A stretch of DNA of 64,000 nucleotides, from assembly GCF_051014685.1 (NCBI RefSeq), contig NW_027479755.1, forward strand, positions 1-64,000. The letters run 5' to 3'. The first letter of the stretch is position 1; every line of letters starts with the position of its first letter. This DNA is from Ptiloglossa arizonensis. Lineage: Eukaryota > Arthropoda > Insecta > Hymenoptera > Colletidae. The position numbers and the translations under genes were made by a program. The notes under the pieces were generated by a model, which was not told the origin of the DNA, searched no databases, and saw only the letters and a program-made list of their open reading frames with translations. This document shows, in pieces, positions 23,966 through 36,078 of this stretch.

Positions 23966-24860
23966 TTGAGCTAACCCAAAAATTCCCGTTGCATCTGGAA
24001 GTAGAAACCCGCCCGATTACAACGGTATGTGTATTTTTTCCCTAGGCCATTCTGGTTAAGCGTTTGGAGCAGCAGAAGTGCGAAAAATTTGTTGTCTTCT
24101 CAACTATTTCTTGGCTTCAAACTCCCATATCTCGCGAACGGATTGACCTAACCCAAAAACTCCTATTGCATCTGAAAGTAGAAACTCGCACGATTACAGT
24201 GGTATGTGCATTTTTTCCCTAGGCCATTCTGGTTAAGCGTTTGGAGCAGCAGAATTGCGAAAAATTTTTTGCCTTCTCAACCATCTCTTTGCTTCAAACT
24301 CCCATATCTCGCGAAAGGATTGACCTAACCCAAAAATTCCTATTGCATGTGGAAGTAGAAACCAGCCCGATTACAACGGTATGTGTATTTTCTCCCTAGG
24401 CCATTCTGGTTAAGCGTTTGGAGCAGCAGAATTGCGAAAAATTTTTTGCCTTCTCAACCATTTCTTGGCTTCAAACTCCCATATCTCGCGAACGGATTGA
24501 CCTAACCCAAAAATTCCTATTGCATCTGAAAGTTGAAACTCGCCCGATTACAGTGGTATGTATATTTTTTCCCTAGGCCATTCTGGTTAAGCGGTTGGAG
24601 CAGCAGAATTGCGACAAATTTTTTGCCTTCTCAAGCATTTCTTGGCTTCAAACTCCCTTATCTCGCAAACGGATTGACCTAACCCAAAACTCCTATTGCA
24701 TCCGGAAGTAGAAACCCGCCCGATTACAACGGTATGTGTATTTTTTCCCTAGGCCATTCTGGTTAAGCGTTTGGAGCAGCAGAAGTGCGAAAAATTTGTT
24801 GTCTTCTCAACTATTTCTTGGCTTCAAACTCCCATATCTCGCCAACGGATTGACCTAACC
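23966..24860 (+). repeat. Copy of 11,748-13,000 lacking two monomers
   Basis: Matches the earlier region at offset 12,218 up to about 24,410 (sharing GTATGTGCATTTTTT, CATCTCTTTGCTTC and GAAACCAGCCCG), then at offset about 11,862. The loss of about 356 bp corresponds to the two monomers at about 12,290-12,640, which contain AAAAAATCC, GAAACTAGGCGG and TTTTTCCACTTAGG and are absent here. The join is seamless in monomer phase, as expected for unequal exchange between neighbouring monomers. A small local change, ACCCAAAACTCC near 24,682, is two bases shorter than the partner. Confidence 0.84.
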
Positions 24861-26255
24861 CAAAAATTCCTATTGCATCTGAAAGAAGACACTCGCCCGA
24901 TTACAACGGAAGGTGTATTTTCTCCCTAGGCCATTCTGGTTAAGCGTTTGGAGCAGCAGAATTGCGAAATATTTTTGCCTTCTCAACCATTTCTTGGCTT
25001 CAAACTCCCATATCTCGCGAACGGATTCACCTAACCCAAAAATTCCTATTGCATCTGAAAGTAGGAACTCGCCCGATTACAACGGTATGTGTTTTTTTTC
25101 CCCTAGGCCATTCTGGTTAAGCGTTTGGAGCAGCAGAATTGCGAAAAATTATTTGCCTTCTCAAGCATTTCTTGGCTTCAAACTCCCACATCTCGCGAAC
25201 GGATTGACCTAACCCAAAAATTCCTATTGCACATGAAAGTAGAAACTCGCCCGATTACAACGCTGTGTGTATTTTTTCCCTAGGCCGTTCTGGTTAAGCG
25301 TTTGGAGGAGCAGAATTGCGAAAAATTTTTTGCCTTCTCAACCATTTCTTGGCTTCAAACTCCCATATCTCGCGAACGGACTGACTTAACCCAAAAATTC
25401 CTATTGCATCTGAAAGTAGAATCTCGCCCGATTACAGCGGTATGTGTATTTTTTCCCTAGGCCATTCTGGTTAAGCGTTTGGAGCAGCAGCATTGCCAAA
25501 AATTTTTTGCCTTCTCAACCATTTCTTGGCTTCAAACTCCCATATCTCGCGAATGGATTGACCCAACCCAAACATTCCTGTAGCGTCTGAAAGTAGAAAC
25601 TCGCCCGATTACAACGGCATGTGTATTTTTTCCCTAGCCCATTCTGGTTAAGCGTTTGGAGCAGCAGAATTGCGAAAAATTTGTTGTCTTCTCAACTATT
25701 TCTTGGCTTCAAACTCCTATATCTCGCGAACGGATTGACCTAACCCAAAAATTCCTATTGCACATGAAAGTAGAAACTCGCCCGATTACAACGGTGTGTG
25801 TATTTTTTCTCTAGGCCGTTCTGGTTAAGCGTTTGGAGCAGCAGAATTGCGAAAAATTTTTTGCCTTCTCAACCATTTCTTGGCTTCAAACTCCCATATC
25901 TCGCGAACGGATTGACCTACCCAAAAATTTCTATTGCATCTGAAAGTTGAAACACGCCCGATTACAGTGGTATGTGTATTTTTTCCCTAGGCCATTCTGG
26001 TTAAGCGGTTGGAGCATCAGAATTGCGAAAAATTTTTTGCCTTCTCAACTATTTTTTGGATTCAAACTCCCATGTCTCGCGAACGGATTGACCTGACCCA
26101 AAAATTCCTATTGCATCTGAAAGTAGACACTCGCCCGATTACAGCGGAATGTGTATTTTCTCCCTAGGCCATTCTGGTTAAGCGTTTGGAGCAGCAGAAT
26201 TGCGAAAAATTTTTTGCCTTCTCAACCATTTCTTGGCTTCAAACTCCCATATCTC
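24860..26255 (+). repeat. Distant copy of 7,690-9,085
   Basis: Partner of the earlier block at offset 17,170 bp. It shares GGAAGGTGTATTTTCTCCC, GAAATATTTTTGCC, GGAGGAGCAG, GAAACACGCCCG and ACAGCGGAATGTG. Differences include CTCCTATATCTCG near 25,715 (partner CTCCCATATCTGG) and CATTTCTTGGC near 25,875 (partner CATTTCGTGGC). At about 26,255 it switches to the 10,965-type block (GGACTGACTTAACCC). Confidence 0.88.
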
Positions 26256-29200
26256 GCGAACGGACTGACTTAACCCAAAAATTCCTATTGCATCTGGAAG
26301 TAGAATCTCGCCCGATTACAGCGGTATGTGTATTTTTTCCCTAGGCCATTCTGGTTAAGCGTTTGGAGCAGCAGCATTGCCAAAAATTTTTTGCCTTCTC
26401 AACCATTTCTTGGCTTCATACTCCCATATCTCGCGAATGGATTGACCCAACCCAAACATTCCTGTAGCGTCTGAAAGTAGAAACTCGCCCGATTACAACG
26501 GCATGTGTATTTTTTCCCTAGCCCATTCTGGTCAAGCGTTTGGAGCAGCAGAATTGCCAAAAATTTGTTGTCTTGTCAACCATTTCTTAGCTTCAAACTC
26601 CCATATCTCGCGAACGGATTGACCTAACCCAAAATCTCCTATTGCATCTGAAAGTAGAAACTCGCACGATTACAGTGGTATGTGTATTTTTTCCCTAGGC
26701 CATTCTGGTTAAGCGTTTGGAGCAGCAGAATTGCGAAAAATTTTTTGCCTTCTCAACCATTTCTTGGCTTCAAACTCCCATATCTCGCGAACGGATTGAC
26801 CTAACACAAAAATTCCTATTGCATCTGAAAGTTGAAACTCGCCCGATTACAGTGGTATGTGTATTTTTTCCCTAGGCCATTCTGGTTAAGCGGTTGGAGC
26901 AGCAGAATTGCGAAAAATTTTTCGCCTTCTCAAGCATTTCTTGGCTTCAAACTCCCATATCTCGCGAACGGATTGAGCTAACCCAAAAATTCCCGTTGCA
27001 TCTGGAAGTAGAAACCCGCCCGATTACAACGGTATGTGTATTTTTTCCCTAGGCCATTCTGGTTAAGCGTTTGGAGCAGCAGAAGTGCGAAAAATTTGTT
27101 GTCTTCTCAACTATTTCTTGGCTTCAAACTCCCATATCTCGCGAACGGATTGACCTAACCCAAAAACTCCTATTGCATCTGAAAGTAGAAACTCGCACGA
27201 TTACAGTGGTATGTGCATTTTTTCCCTAGGCCATTCTGGTTAAGCGTTTGGAGCAGCAGAATTGCGAAAAGTTTTTTGCCTTCTCAACCATCTCTTTGCT
27301 TCAAACTCCCATATCTCGCGAAAGGATTGACTTAACCCAAAAATTCCTATTGCATGTGGAAGTAGAAACCAGCCCGATTACAACGGTATGTGTATTTTCT
27401 CCCTAGGCCATTCTGGTTAAGCGTTTGGAGCAGCAGAATTGCGAAAAATTTTTTGCCTTCTCAACCATTTCTTGGCTTCAAACTCCCATATCTCGCGAAC
27501 GGATTGACCTAACCCAAAAAATCCTATTGCATCTGAAAGTAGAAACTAGGCGGATTACAGCGGTATGTGTATTTTTTCCCTAGGCCATTCTTGTTAAGCG
27601 TTTGCAGCAGCAGAATTGCGAAAAATTTTTTGCCTTCACAACCATTTCTTGGCTTCAAACTCCTATATCTCGCGAACGGATTGACCTAACCCCAAAATTC
27701 CTATTGCATCTGAAAGCAGGAACTCGCCCGATTACAACGGTATGTGTATTTTTCCACTTAGGCCATTCTGGTTAAGCGTTTGGAGCAGCAGAAATGCGAA
27801 AAATTTTTTGCCTTCTCAACCATTTCTTGGCTTCAAACTCCCATATCTCGCGAACGGATTGACCTAACCCAAAAATTCCTATTGCATCTGAAAGTTGAAA
27901 CTCGCCCGATTACAGTGGTATGTATATTTTTTCCCTAGGCCATTCTGGTTAAGCGGTTGGAGCAGCAGAATTGCGACAAATTTTTTGCCTTCTCAAGCAT
28001 TTCTTGGCTTCAAACTCCCTTATCTCGCAAACGGATTGACCTAACCCAAAAACTCCTATTGCATCCGGAAGTAGAAACCCGCCCGATTACAACGGTATGT
28101 GTATTTTTTCCCTAGGCCATTCTGGTTAAGCGTTTGGAGCAGCAGAAGTGCGAAAAATTTGTTGTCTTCTCAACTATTTCTTGGCTTCAAACTCCCATAT
28201 CTCGCCAACGGATTGACCTAACCCAAAAATTCCTATTGCATCTGAAAGAAGACACTCGCCCGATTACAACGGAAGGTGTATTTTCTCCCTAGGCCATTCT
28301 GGTTAAGCGTTTGGAGCAGCAGAATTGCGAAATATTTTTGCCTTCTCAACCATTTCTTGGGTTCAAACTCCCATATCTCGCGAACGGATTCACCTAACCC
28401 AAAAATTCCTATTGCATCTGAAAGTAGGAACTCGCCCGATTACAACGGTATGTGTTTTTTTTCCCCTAGGCCATTCTGGTTAAGCGTTTGGAGCAGCAGA
28501 ATTGCGAAAAATTATTTGCCTTCTCAAGCATTTCTTGACTTCAAACTCCCATATCTCGCGAACGGATTGACCTAACCCAAAAATTCCTATTGCACATGAA
28601 AGTAGGAACTCGCCCGATTACAACGCTGTGTGTATTTTTTCCCTAGGCCGTTCTGGTTAAGCGTTTGGAGCAGCAGAATTGCGAAAAATTTTTTGCCTTC
28701 TCAACCATTTCTTGGCTTCAAACTCCCATATCTCGCGAACGGACTGACTTAACCCAAAAATTCCTATTGCATCTGGAAGTAGAATCTCGCCCGATTACAG
28801 CGGTATGTGTATTTTTTCCCTAGGCCATTCTGGTTAAGCGTTTGGAGCAGCAGCATTGCCAAAATTTTTTTGCCTTCACAACCATTTCTTGGCTTCAAAC
28901 TCCTATATCTCGCGAACGGATTGACCTAACCCCAAAATTCCTATTGCATCTGAAAGTAGGAACTCGCCCGATTACAACGGTTTGTGTATTTTTCCCCTAG
29001 GCCATTCTGGTTAAGCGTTTGGAGCAGCAGAATTGCGAAAAATTTTTTGCCTTCTCAAGCATTTCTTAGCTTCAAACTCCCATACCTCGCGAACGGATTG
29101 AGCTAACCCAAAAATTCCCGTTGCATCTGGAAGTAGAAACCCGCCCGATTACAACGGTATGTGTATTTTTTCCCTAGGCCATTCCGGTTAAGCGTTTGGA

Positions 29201-30084
29201 GCAGCAGAAGTGCGAAAAATTTGTTGTCTTCTCAACTATTTCATGGCTTCAAACTCCCATATCTCGCGAACGGATTGACCTAACCCAAAAACTCCTATTG
29301 CATCTGAAAGTAGAAACTCGCACGATTACAGTGGTATGTGTATTTTTTCCCTAGGCCATTCTGGTTAAGCGTTTGGAGCAGCAGAATTGCGAAAATTTTT
29401 TTGCCTTCTCAAGCATTTCTTGGCTTCAAACTCCCATATCTCGCGAACGGATTGAGCTAACCCAAAAATTCCTGTTGCATCTGGAAGTAGAAACCCGCCC
29501 GATTACAACCGTATGCGTATTTTTTCCCTAGGCCATTCTGGTTAAGCGTTTGGAGCAGCAGAAGTGCGAAAAATTTGTTGTCTTCTCAACTATTTCTTGG
29601 CTTCAAACTCCCATATCTCGCGAACGGATTGACCTAACGCAAAAATTACTATTGCATCTGAAAGTAGACACTCGCCCGATTACAACGGAATGTGTATTTT
29701 CTCCCAAGGCCATTCTGGTTAAGCGTTTGGAGCCGCAGAATTGCGAAAAATTTTTTGCCTTCTCATCCATTTCTTGGCTTCAAACTCCCATATCTCGCGA
29801 ATGGATTGACCCAACCCAAACATTCCTGTAGCGTCTGAAAGTAGAAACTCGCCCGATTACAACGGCATGTGTATTTTTTCCCTAGCCCATTCTGGTGAAG
29901 CGTTTTGAGCAGCAGAATTGCGAAAAATTTGTTGTCTTGTCAACCATTTCTTAGCTTCAAACTCCCATATCTCGCGAACGGATTGACCTAACCCAAAAAT
30001 TCCTGTTGCGTCTGAAAGTAGAAACTCGCCCGATTACAACGGTATGTGTATTTTTTCCCTAGGCCATTCTGGTTAAGCGTTTGG
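26190..30084 (+). repeat. Distant copy of 10,965-14,858
   Basis: Downstream partner of the 3.9-kb block, offset 15,225-15,226 bp. It keeps the full monomer order, unlike the 23,966-24,860 relative. Differences from the partner are scattered single bases, for example AAAAGTTTTTTGCC near 27,268, TTCTTGGGTTC near 28,357, CAACCGTATGCG near 29,507 and GGTGAAGCG near 29,895. Its right three quarters form copy 1 of the 17-mer tandem duplication. Confidence 0.9.
27020..30029 (+). repeat. 17-mer higher-order repeat, copy 1 (3,010 bp)
   Basis: Seventeen monomers repeat immediately downstream at offset 3,010 bp (17 x 177 + 1). The order runs from the GTGCATTTTTT monomer through CATCTCTTTGC, GAAACTAGGCGG, TTTCCACTTAGG, CTCGCAAACGG, AAGAAGACAC, AATTATTTGCC, TTTTTTTGCCTTCAC, CATACCTCGCG, TTTCATGGC, CAACCGTATGCG and CTCCCAAGG to the TTTTGAGCAGCAG monomer. 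The left edge is at about 27,020, where CTGGAAGTAGAAACCCG gives way to the shared sequence. Confidence 0.92.
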
Positions 30085-33000
30085 AGCAGCAGAAGTGCGA
30101 AAAATTTGTTGTCTTCTCAACTATTTCTTGGCTTCAAACTCCCATATCTCGCGAACGGATTGACCTAACCCAAAAACTCCTATTGCATCTGAAAGTAGAA
30201 ACTCGCACGATTACAGTGGTATGTGCATTTTTTCCCTAGGCCACTCTGGTTAAGCGTTTGGAGCAGCAGAATTGCGAAAAGTTTTTTGCCTTCTCAACCA
30301 TCTCTTTGCTTCAAACTCCCATATCTCGCGAAAGGATTGACTTAACCCAAAAATTCCTATTGCATGTGGAAGTAGAAACCAGCCCGATTACAACGGTATG
30401 TGTATTTTCTCCCTAGGCCATTCTGGTTAAGCGTTTGGAGCAGCAGAATTGCGAAAAGTTTTTTGCCTTCTCAACCATTTCTTGGCTTCAAACTCCCATA
30501 TCTCGCGAACGGATTGACCTAACCCAAAAAATCCTATTGCATCTGAAAGTAGAAACTAGGCGGATTACAGCGGTATGTGTATTTTTTCCCTAGGCCATTC
30601 TTGTTAAGCGTTTGCAGCAGCAGAATTGCGAAAAATTTTTTGCCTTCACAACCATTTCTTGGCTTCAAACTCCTATATCTCGCGAACGGATTGACCTAAC
30701 CCCAAAATTCCTATTGCATCTGAAAGCAGGAACTCGCCCGATTACAACGGTATGTGTATTTTTCCACTTAGGCCATTCTGGTTAAGCGTTTGGAGCAGCA
30801 GAAATGCGAAAAATTTTTTGCCTTCTCAACCATTTCTTGGCTTCAAACTCCCATATCTCGCGAACGGATTGACCTAACCCAAAAATTCCTATTGCATCTG
30901 AAAGTTGAAACTCGCCCGATTACAGTGGTATGTATATTTTTTCCCTAGGCCATTCTGGTTAAGCGGTTGGAGCAGCAGAATTGCGACAAATTTTTTGCCT
31001 TCTCAAGCATTTCTTGGCTTCAAACTCCCTTATCTCGCAAACGGATTGACCTAACCCAAAAACTCCTATTGCATCCGGAAGTAGAAACCCGCCCGATTAC
31101 AACGGTATGTGTATTTTTTCCCTAGGCCATTCTGGTTAAGCGTTTGGAGCAGCAGAAGTGCGAAAAATTTGTTGTCTTCTCAACTATTTCTTGGCTTCAA
31201 ACTCCCATATCTCGCCAACGGATTGACCTAACCCAAAAATTCCTATTGCATCTGAAAGAAGACACTCGCCCGATTACAACGGAAGGTGTATTTTCTCCCT
31301 AGGCCATTCTGGTTAAGCGTTTGGAGCAGCAGAATTGCGAAATATTTTTGCCTTCTCAACCATTTCTTGGGTTCAAACTCCCATATCTCGCGAACGGATT
31401 CACCTAACCCAAAAATTCCTATTGCATCTGAAAGTAGGAACTCGCCCGATTACAACGGTATGTGTTTTTTTTCCCCTAGGCCATTCTGGTTAAGCGTTTG
31501 GAGCAGCAGAATTGCGAAAAATTATTTGCCTTCTCAAGCATTTCTTGACTTCAAACTCCCATATCTCGCGAACGGATTGACCTAACCCAAAAATTCCTAT
31601 TGCACATGAAAGTAGGAACTCGCCCGATTACAACGCTGTGTGTATTTTTTCCCTAGGCCGTTCTGGTTAAGCGTTTGGAGCAGCAGAATTGCGAAAAATT
31701 TTTTGCCTTCTCAACCATTTCTTGGCTTCAAACTCCCATATCTCGCGAACGGACTGACTTAACCCAAAAATTCCTATTGCATCTGGAAGTAGAATCTCGC
31801 CCGATTACAGCGGTATGTGTATTTTTTCCCTAGGCCATTCTGGTTAAGCGTTTGGAGCAGCAGCATTGCCAAAATTTTTTTGCCTTCACAACCATTTCTT
31901 GGATTCAAACTCCTATATCTCGCGAACGGATTGACCTAACCCCAAAATTCCTATTGCATCTGAAAGTAGGAACTCGCCCGATTACAACGGTTTGTGTATT
32001 TTTCCCCTAGGCCATTCTGGTTAAGCGTTTGGAGCAGCAGAATTGCGAAAAATTTTTTGCCTTCTCAAGCATTTCTTAGCTTCAAACTCCCATACCTCGC
32101 GAACGGATTGAGCTAACCCAAAAATTCCCGTTGCATCTGGAAGTAGAAACCCGCCCGATTACAACGGTATGTGTATTTTTTCCCTAGGCCATTCCGGTTA
32201 AGCGTTTGGAGCAGCAGAAGTGCGAAAAATTTGTTGTCTTCTCAACTATTTCATGGCTTCAAACTCCCATATCTCGCGAACGGATTGACCTAACCCAAAA
32301 ACTCCTATTGCATCTGAAAGTAGAAACTCGCACGATTACAGTGGTATGTGTATTTTTTCCCTAGGCCATTCTGGTTAAGCGTTTGGAGCAGCAGAATTGC
32401 GAAAATTTTTTTGCCTTCTCAAGCATTTCTTGGCTTCAAACTCCCATATCTCGCGAACGGATTGAGCTAACCCAAAAATTCCTGTTGCATCTGGAAGTAG
32501 AAACCCGCCCGATTACAACCGTATGCGTATTTTTTCCCTAGGCCATTCTGGTTAAGCGTTTGGAGCAGCAGAAGTGCGAAAAATTTGTTGTCTTCTCAAC
32601 TATTTCTTGGCTTCAAACTCCCATATCTCGCGAACGGATTGACCTAACGCAAAAATTACTATTGCATCTGAAAGTAGACACTCGCCCGATTACAACGGAA
32701 TGTGTATTTTCTCCCAAGGCCATTCTGGTTAAGCGTTTGGAGCCGCAGAATTGCGAAAAATTTTTTGCCTTCTCATCCATTTCTTGGCTTCAAACTCCCA
32801 TATCTCGCGAATGGATTGACCCAACCCAAACATTCCTGTAGCGTCTGAAAGTAGAAACTCGCCCGATTACAACGGCATGTGTATTTTTTCCCTAGCCCAT
32901 TCTGGTCAAGCGTTTTGAGCAGCAGAATTGCGAAAAATTTGTTGTCTTGTCAACCATTTCTTAGCTTCAAACTCCCATATCTCGCGAACGGATTGACCTA

Positions 33001-33092
33001 ACCCAAAAATTCCTGTTGCGTCTGAAAGTAGAAACTCGCCCGATTACAACGGTATGTGTATTTTTTCCCTAGGCCATTCTGGTTAAGCGTTT
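30030..33092 (+). repeat. 17-mer higher-order repeat, copy 2 (3,010 bp plus junction)
   Basis: Second copy, nearly identical to copy 1. Private differences are few: AGGCCACTCTGG near 30,243, a second AAAAGTTTTTTGCC near 30,457, CTTGGATTCAAACTCC near 31,910 and GGTCAAGCG near 32,905 (copy 1 GGTGAAGCG). Identity runs to about 33,092, where TTGGACCAGC begins. The right part, from 31,300, is also the start of the 27-mer unit, so the two block repeats overlap. Confidence 0.92.
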
Positions 33093-36078
33093 GGACCAGC
33101 AGAATTGCGAAAAATTTTTTGCCTTCTCAACCATTTCTTGGCTTCAAACTCCCATATTTCGCGAACGGATTGACCTAACCCAAAAATTCCTATTCCATCT
33201 GAAAGTAGACACTCGCCCTATTACAACGGTATGTGTATTTTTTCCCTAGGCCATTCTGGTTAAGCGATTGGAGCAGCAGAATTGCGAAAAATTCTTTGCC
33301 TTCTCAACCATTTCTTGGCTTCAAACTCCCATATCTCGCGAACGGATTGACCTAACCCAAAAATTCCTATTGCATCTGAAAGTAGAAACTAGCCCAATTA
33401 CAGCAGTATGTGTATTTTTTCCCTAGGCCATTCTGGTTAAGCGGTTGGAGCATCAGAATTGCGAAAAATTTGTTGCCTTCTCAACCATTTCTTGGCTTCA
33501 AACTCCCATATCTCGCGAACGGATTGACCTAACCCAAAAATTCCTATTGCATCTGAAAGTAGAAACTAGGCGGATTACAGCGGTATGTGTATTTTTTCCC
33601 TAGGCCATTCTGGTTAAGCGTTTGCAGCAGCAGAATTGCGAAAATTTTTTTGCCTTCACAACCATTTCTTGGCTTCAAACTCCTATATCTCGCGAACGGA
33701 TTGACCTAACCCCAAAATTCCTATTGCATCTGAAAGTAGGAACTCGCCCGATTACAACGGTTTGTGTATTTTTCCCCTAGGCCATTCTGGTTAAGCGTTT
33801 GGAGCAGCAGAATTGCGAAAAATTTTTTGCCTTCTCAAGCATTTCTTAGCTTCAAACTCCCATATCTCGCGAACGGATTGAGCTAACCCAAAAATTCCCG
33901 TTGTATCTGGAAGTAGAAACCCGCCCGATTACAACGGTATGTGTATTTTTTCCCTAGGCCATTCCGGTTAAGCGTTTGGAGCAGCAGAATTGCGAAAAAT
34001 TTGTTGTCTTCTCAACTATTTCTTGGCTTCAAACTCCCATATCTCGCGAACGGATTGACCTAACCCAAAAACTCCTATTGCATCTGAAAGTAGAAACTCG
34101 CACGATTACAACGGTATGTGTACTTTTCCCCTGGGCCATTCTGGATAAGCGTTTGGAGCAGCACAATTGCGAAAAATTTTTTGCCTTCTCAACCATTTCT
34201 TGGCTTCAAACTCCCATATCTCGCGAATGGATTGACCTACCCCAAAAATTCCTATTGCATCTGAAAGCAGAAACTCGCCAGATTACAACGGTATGTGTAT
34301 CTTTTCCCTAGGCCATTCTGGTTAAGCGTTTGGACCAGCAGAATTGCGAAAAATTTTTTGCCTTCTCAACCATTTCTTGGCTTCAAACTCCCATATTTCG
34401 CGAACGGATTGACCTAACCCAAAAATTCCTATTCCATCTGAAAGCAGACACTCGCCCTATTACAACGGTATGTGTATTTTTTCCCTAGGCCATTCTGATT
34501 AAGCGATTGGAGCAGCAGAATTGCGAAAAATTTTTTGCCTTCTCAACCATTTCTTGGCTTCAAACTCCCATATCTCGCGAACGGATTGACCTAATCCAAA
34601 AACTCCTATTGCATCTGAAAGTAGAAACTCGCACGATTACAGTGGTATGTGTATTTTTTCCCTAGGCCATTCTGGTTAAGCGTTTGGAGCAGCAGAATTG
34701 CGAAAATTTTTTTGCCTTCTCAAGCATTTCTTGGCTTCAAACTCCCATATCTCGCGAACGGATTGAGCTAACCCAAAAATTCCTATTGCATCTGAATGTA
34801 GACACTCGCCCGATTACAACGGAATGTGTATTTTCTCCCAAGGCCATTCTGGTTAAGCGTTTGGAGCCGCAGAATTGCGAAAAATTTTTTGCCTTCTCAT
34901 CCATTTCTTGGCTTCAAACTCCCATATCTCGCGAATGGATTGACCCAACCCAAACATTCCTGTAGCGTCTGAAAGTAGAAACTCGCCCTATTACAACGGC
35001 ATGTGTATTTTTTCCCTAGCCCATTCTGGTCAAGCGTTTCGAGCAGCAGAATTGCGAAAAATTTGTTGACTTGTCAACCATTTCTTAGCTTCAAACTCCC
35101 ATATCTGGCGAACGGATTGACCTAACCCAAAAATTCCTGTTGCGTCTGAAAGTAGAAACTCGCCCGATTACAACGGTATGTGTATTTTTTCCCTAGGCCA
35201 TTCTGGTTAAGCGATTGGAGCAGCAGAATGGCGAAAAATTTTTTGCCTTCTCAACCATTTCTTGGCTTCAAACTCCCATATCTCGCGAACGGATTGACCT
35301 AACCCAAAAATTCCTATTGCATCTGAAAGTAGAAACTAGCCCAATTACAGCAGTATGTGTATTTTTTCCCTAGGCCATTCTGGTTAAGCGTTTGGAGCAG
35401 CAGAATTGCGAAAAATTTTTTGCCTTCTCAAGCATTTCGCGGCTTCAAACTCCCATATCTCGCGAACGAATTGTCCTAACCCAAAAATTTCTGTTGCGTC
35501 TGAAAGTAGAAACTCGCCCGATTACGACGGTATGTGTATTTTTTCCCTAGGCCATTCTGGTTAAGCGTTTGGAGCAACAGAATTGCGAAAAATTTCTTGC
35601 CTTCTCAACCATTTCTTGACTTCAAACTCCCATATCTCGCGAACGAATTGACATAACCACTAAATTCCTATTGCATCTGAAAGTAGAAACTCGCCCGATT
35701 ACAACGGTATGTGTACTTTTCCCCTGGGCCATTCTGGATAAGCGTTTGGAGCAGCAGAATTGCGATAAATATTTTGCCTTCTCAACCATTTCTTAGCTTT
35801 AAACTCCCATATCTCGCGAATGGATTGACCTACCCCAAAAATTCCTATTGCATCTGAAAGCAGAAACTCGCCAGATTACAACGGTATGTGTATCTTTTCC
35901 CTAGGCCATTCTGGTTAAGCGATTGGAGCAGCAGAATGGCGAAAAATTTTTTGCCTTCTCAACCATTTCTTGGCTTCAAACTCCCATATCTCGCGAACGG
36001 ATTGACCTACCCCAAAAATTCCTATTGCATCTGAAAGCAGAAACTCGCCAGATTACAACGGTATGTGTATCTTTTCCC
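31300..36078 (+). repeat. 27-mer higher-order repeat, copy 1 (4,779 bp)
   Basis: Twenty-seven monomers, exactly 27 x 177 bp, repeat immediately to the right. The unit joins two histories: its left part comes from the 17-mer copy 2 and its right part, from 33,092, is related to 14,859-17,860. Its right end contains two nearby monomers with CTACCCC, GAAAGCAGAAACTCGCCAG and GTATCTTTTCCC (about 35,830-36,070). The junction is at about 36,079, after GTATCTTTTCCCTAGG, where the sequence re-enters the GCGAAATATTTTTGCC monomer. Confidence 0.92.
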
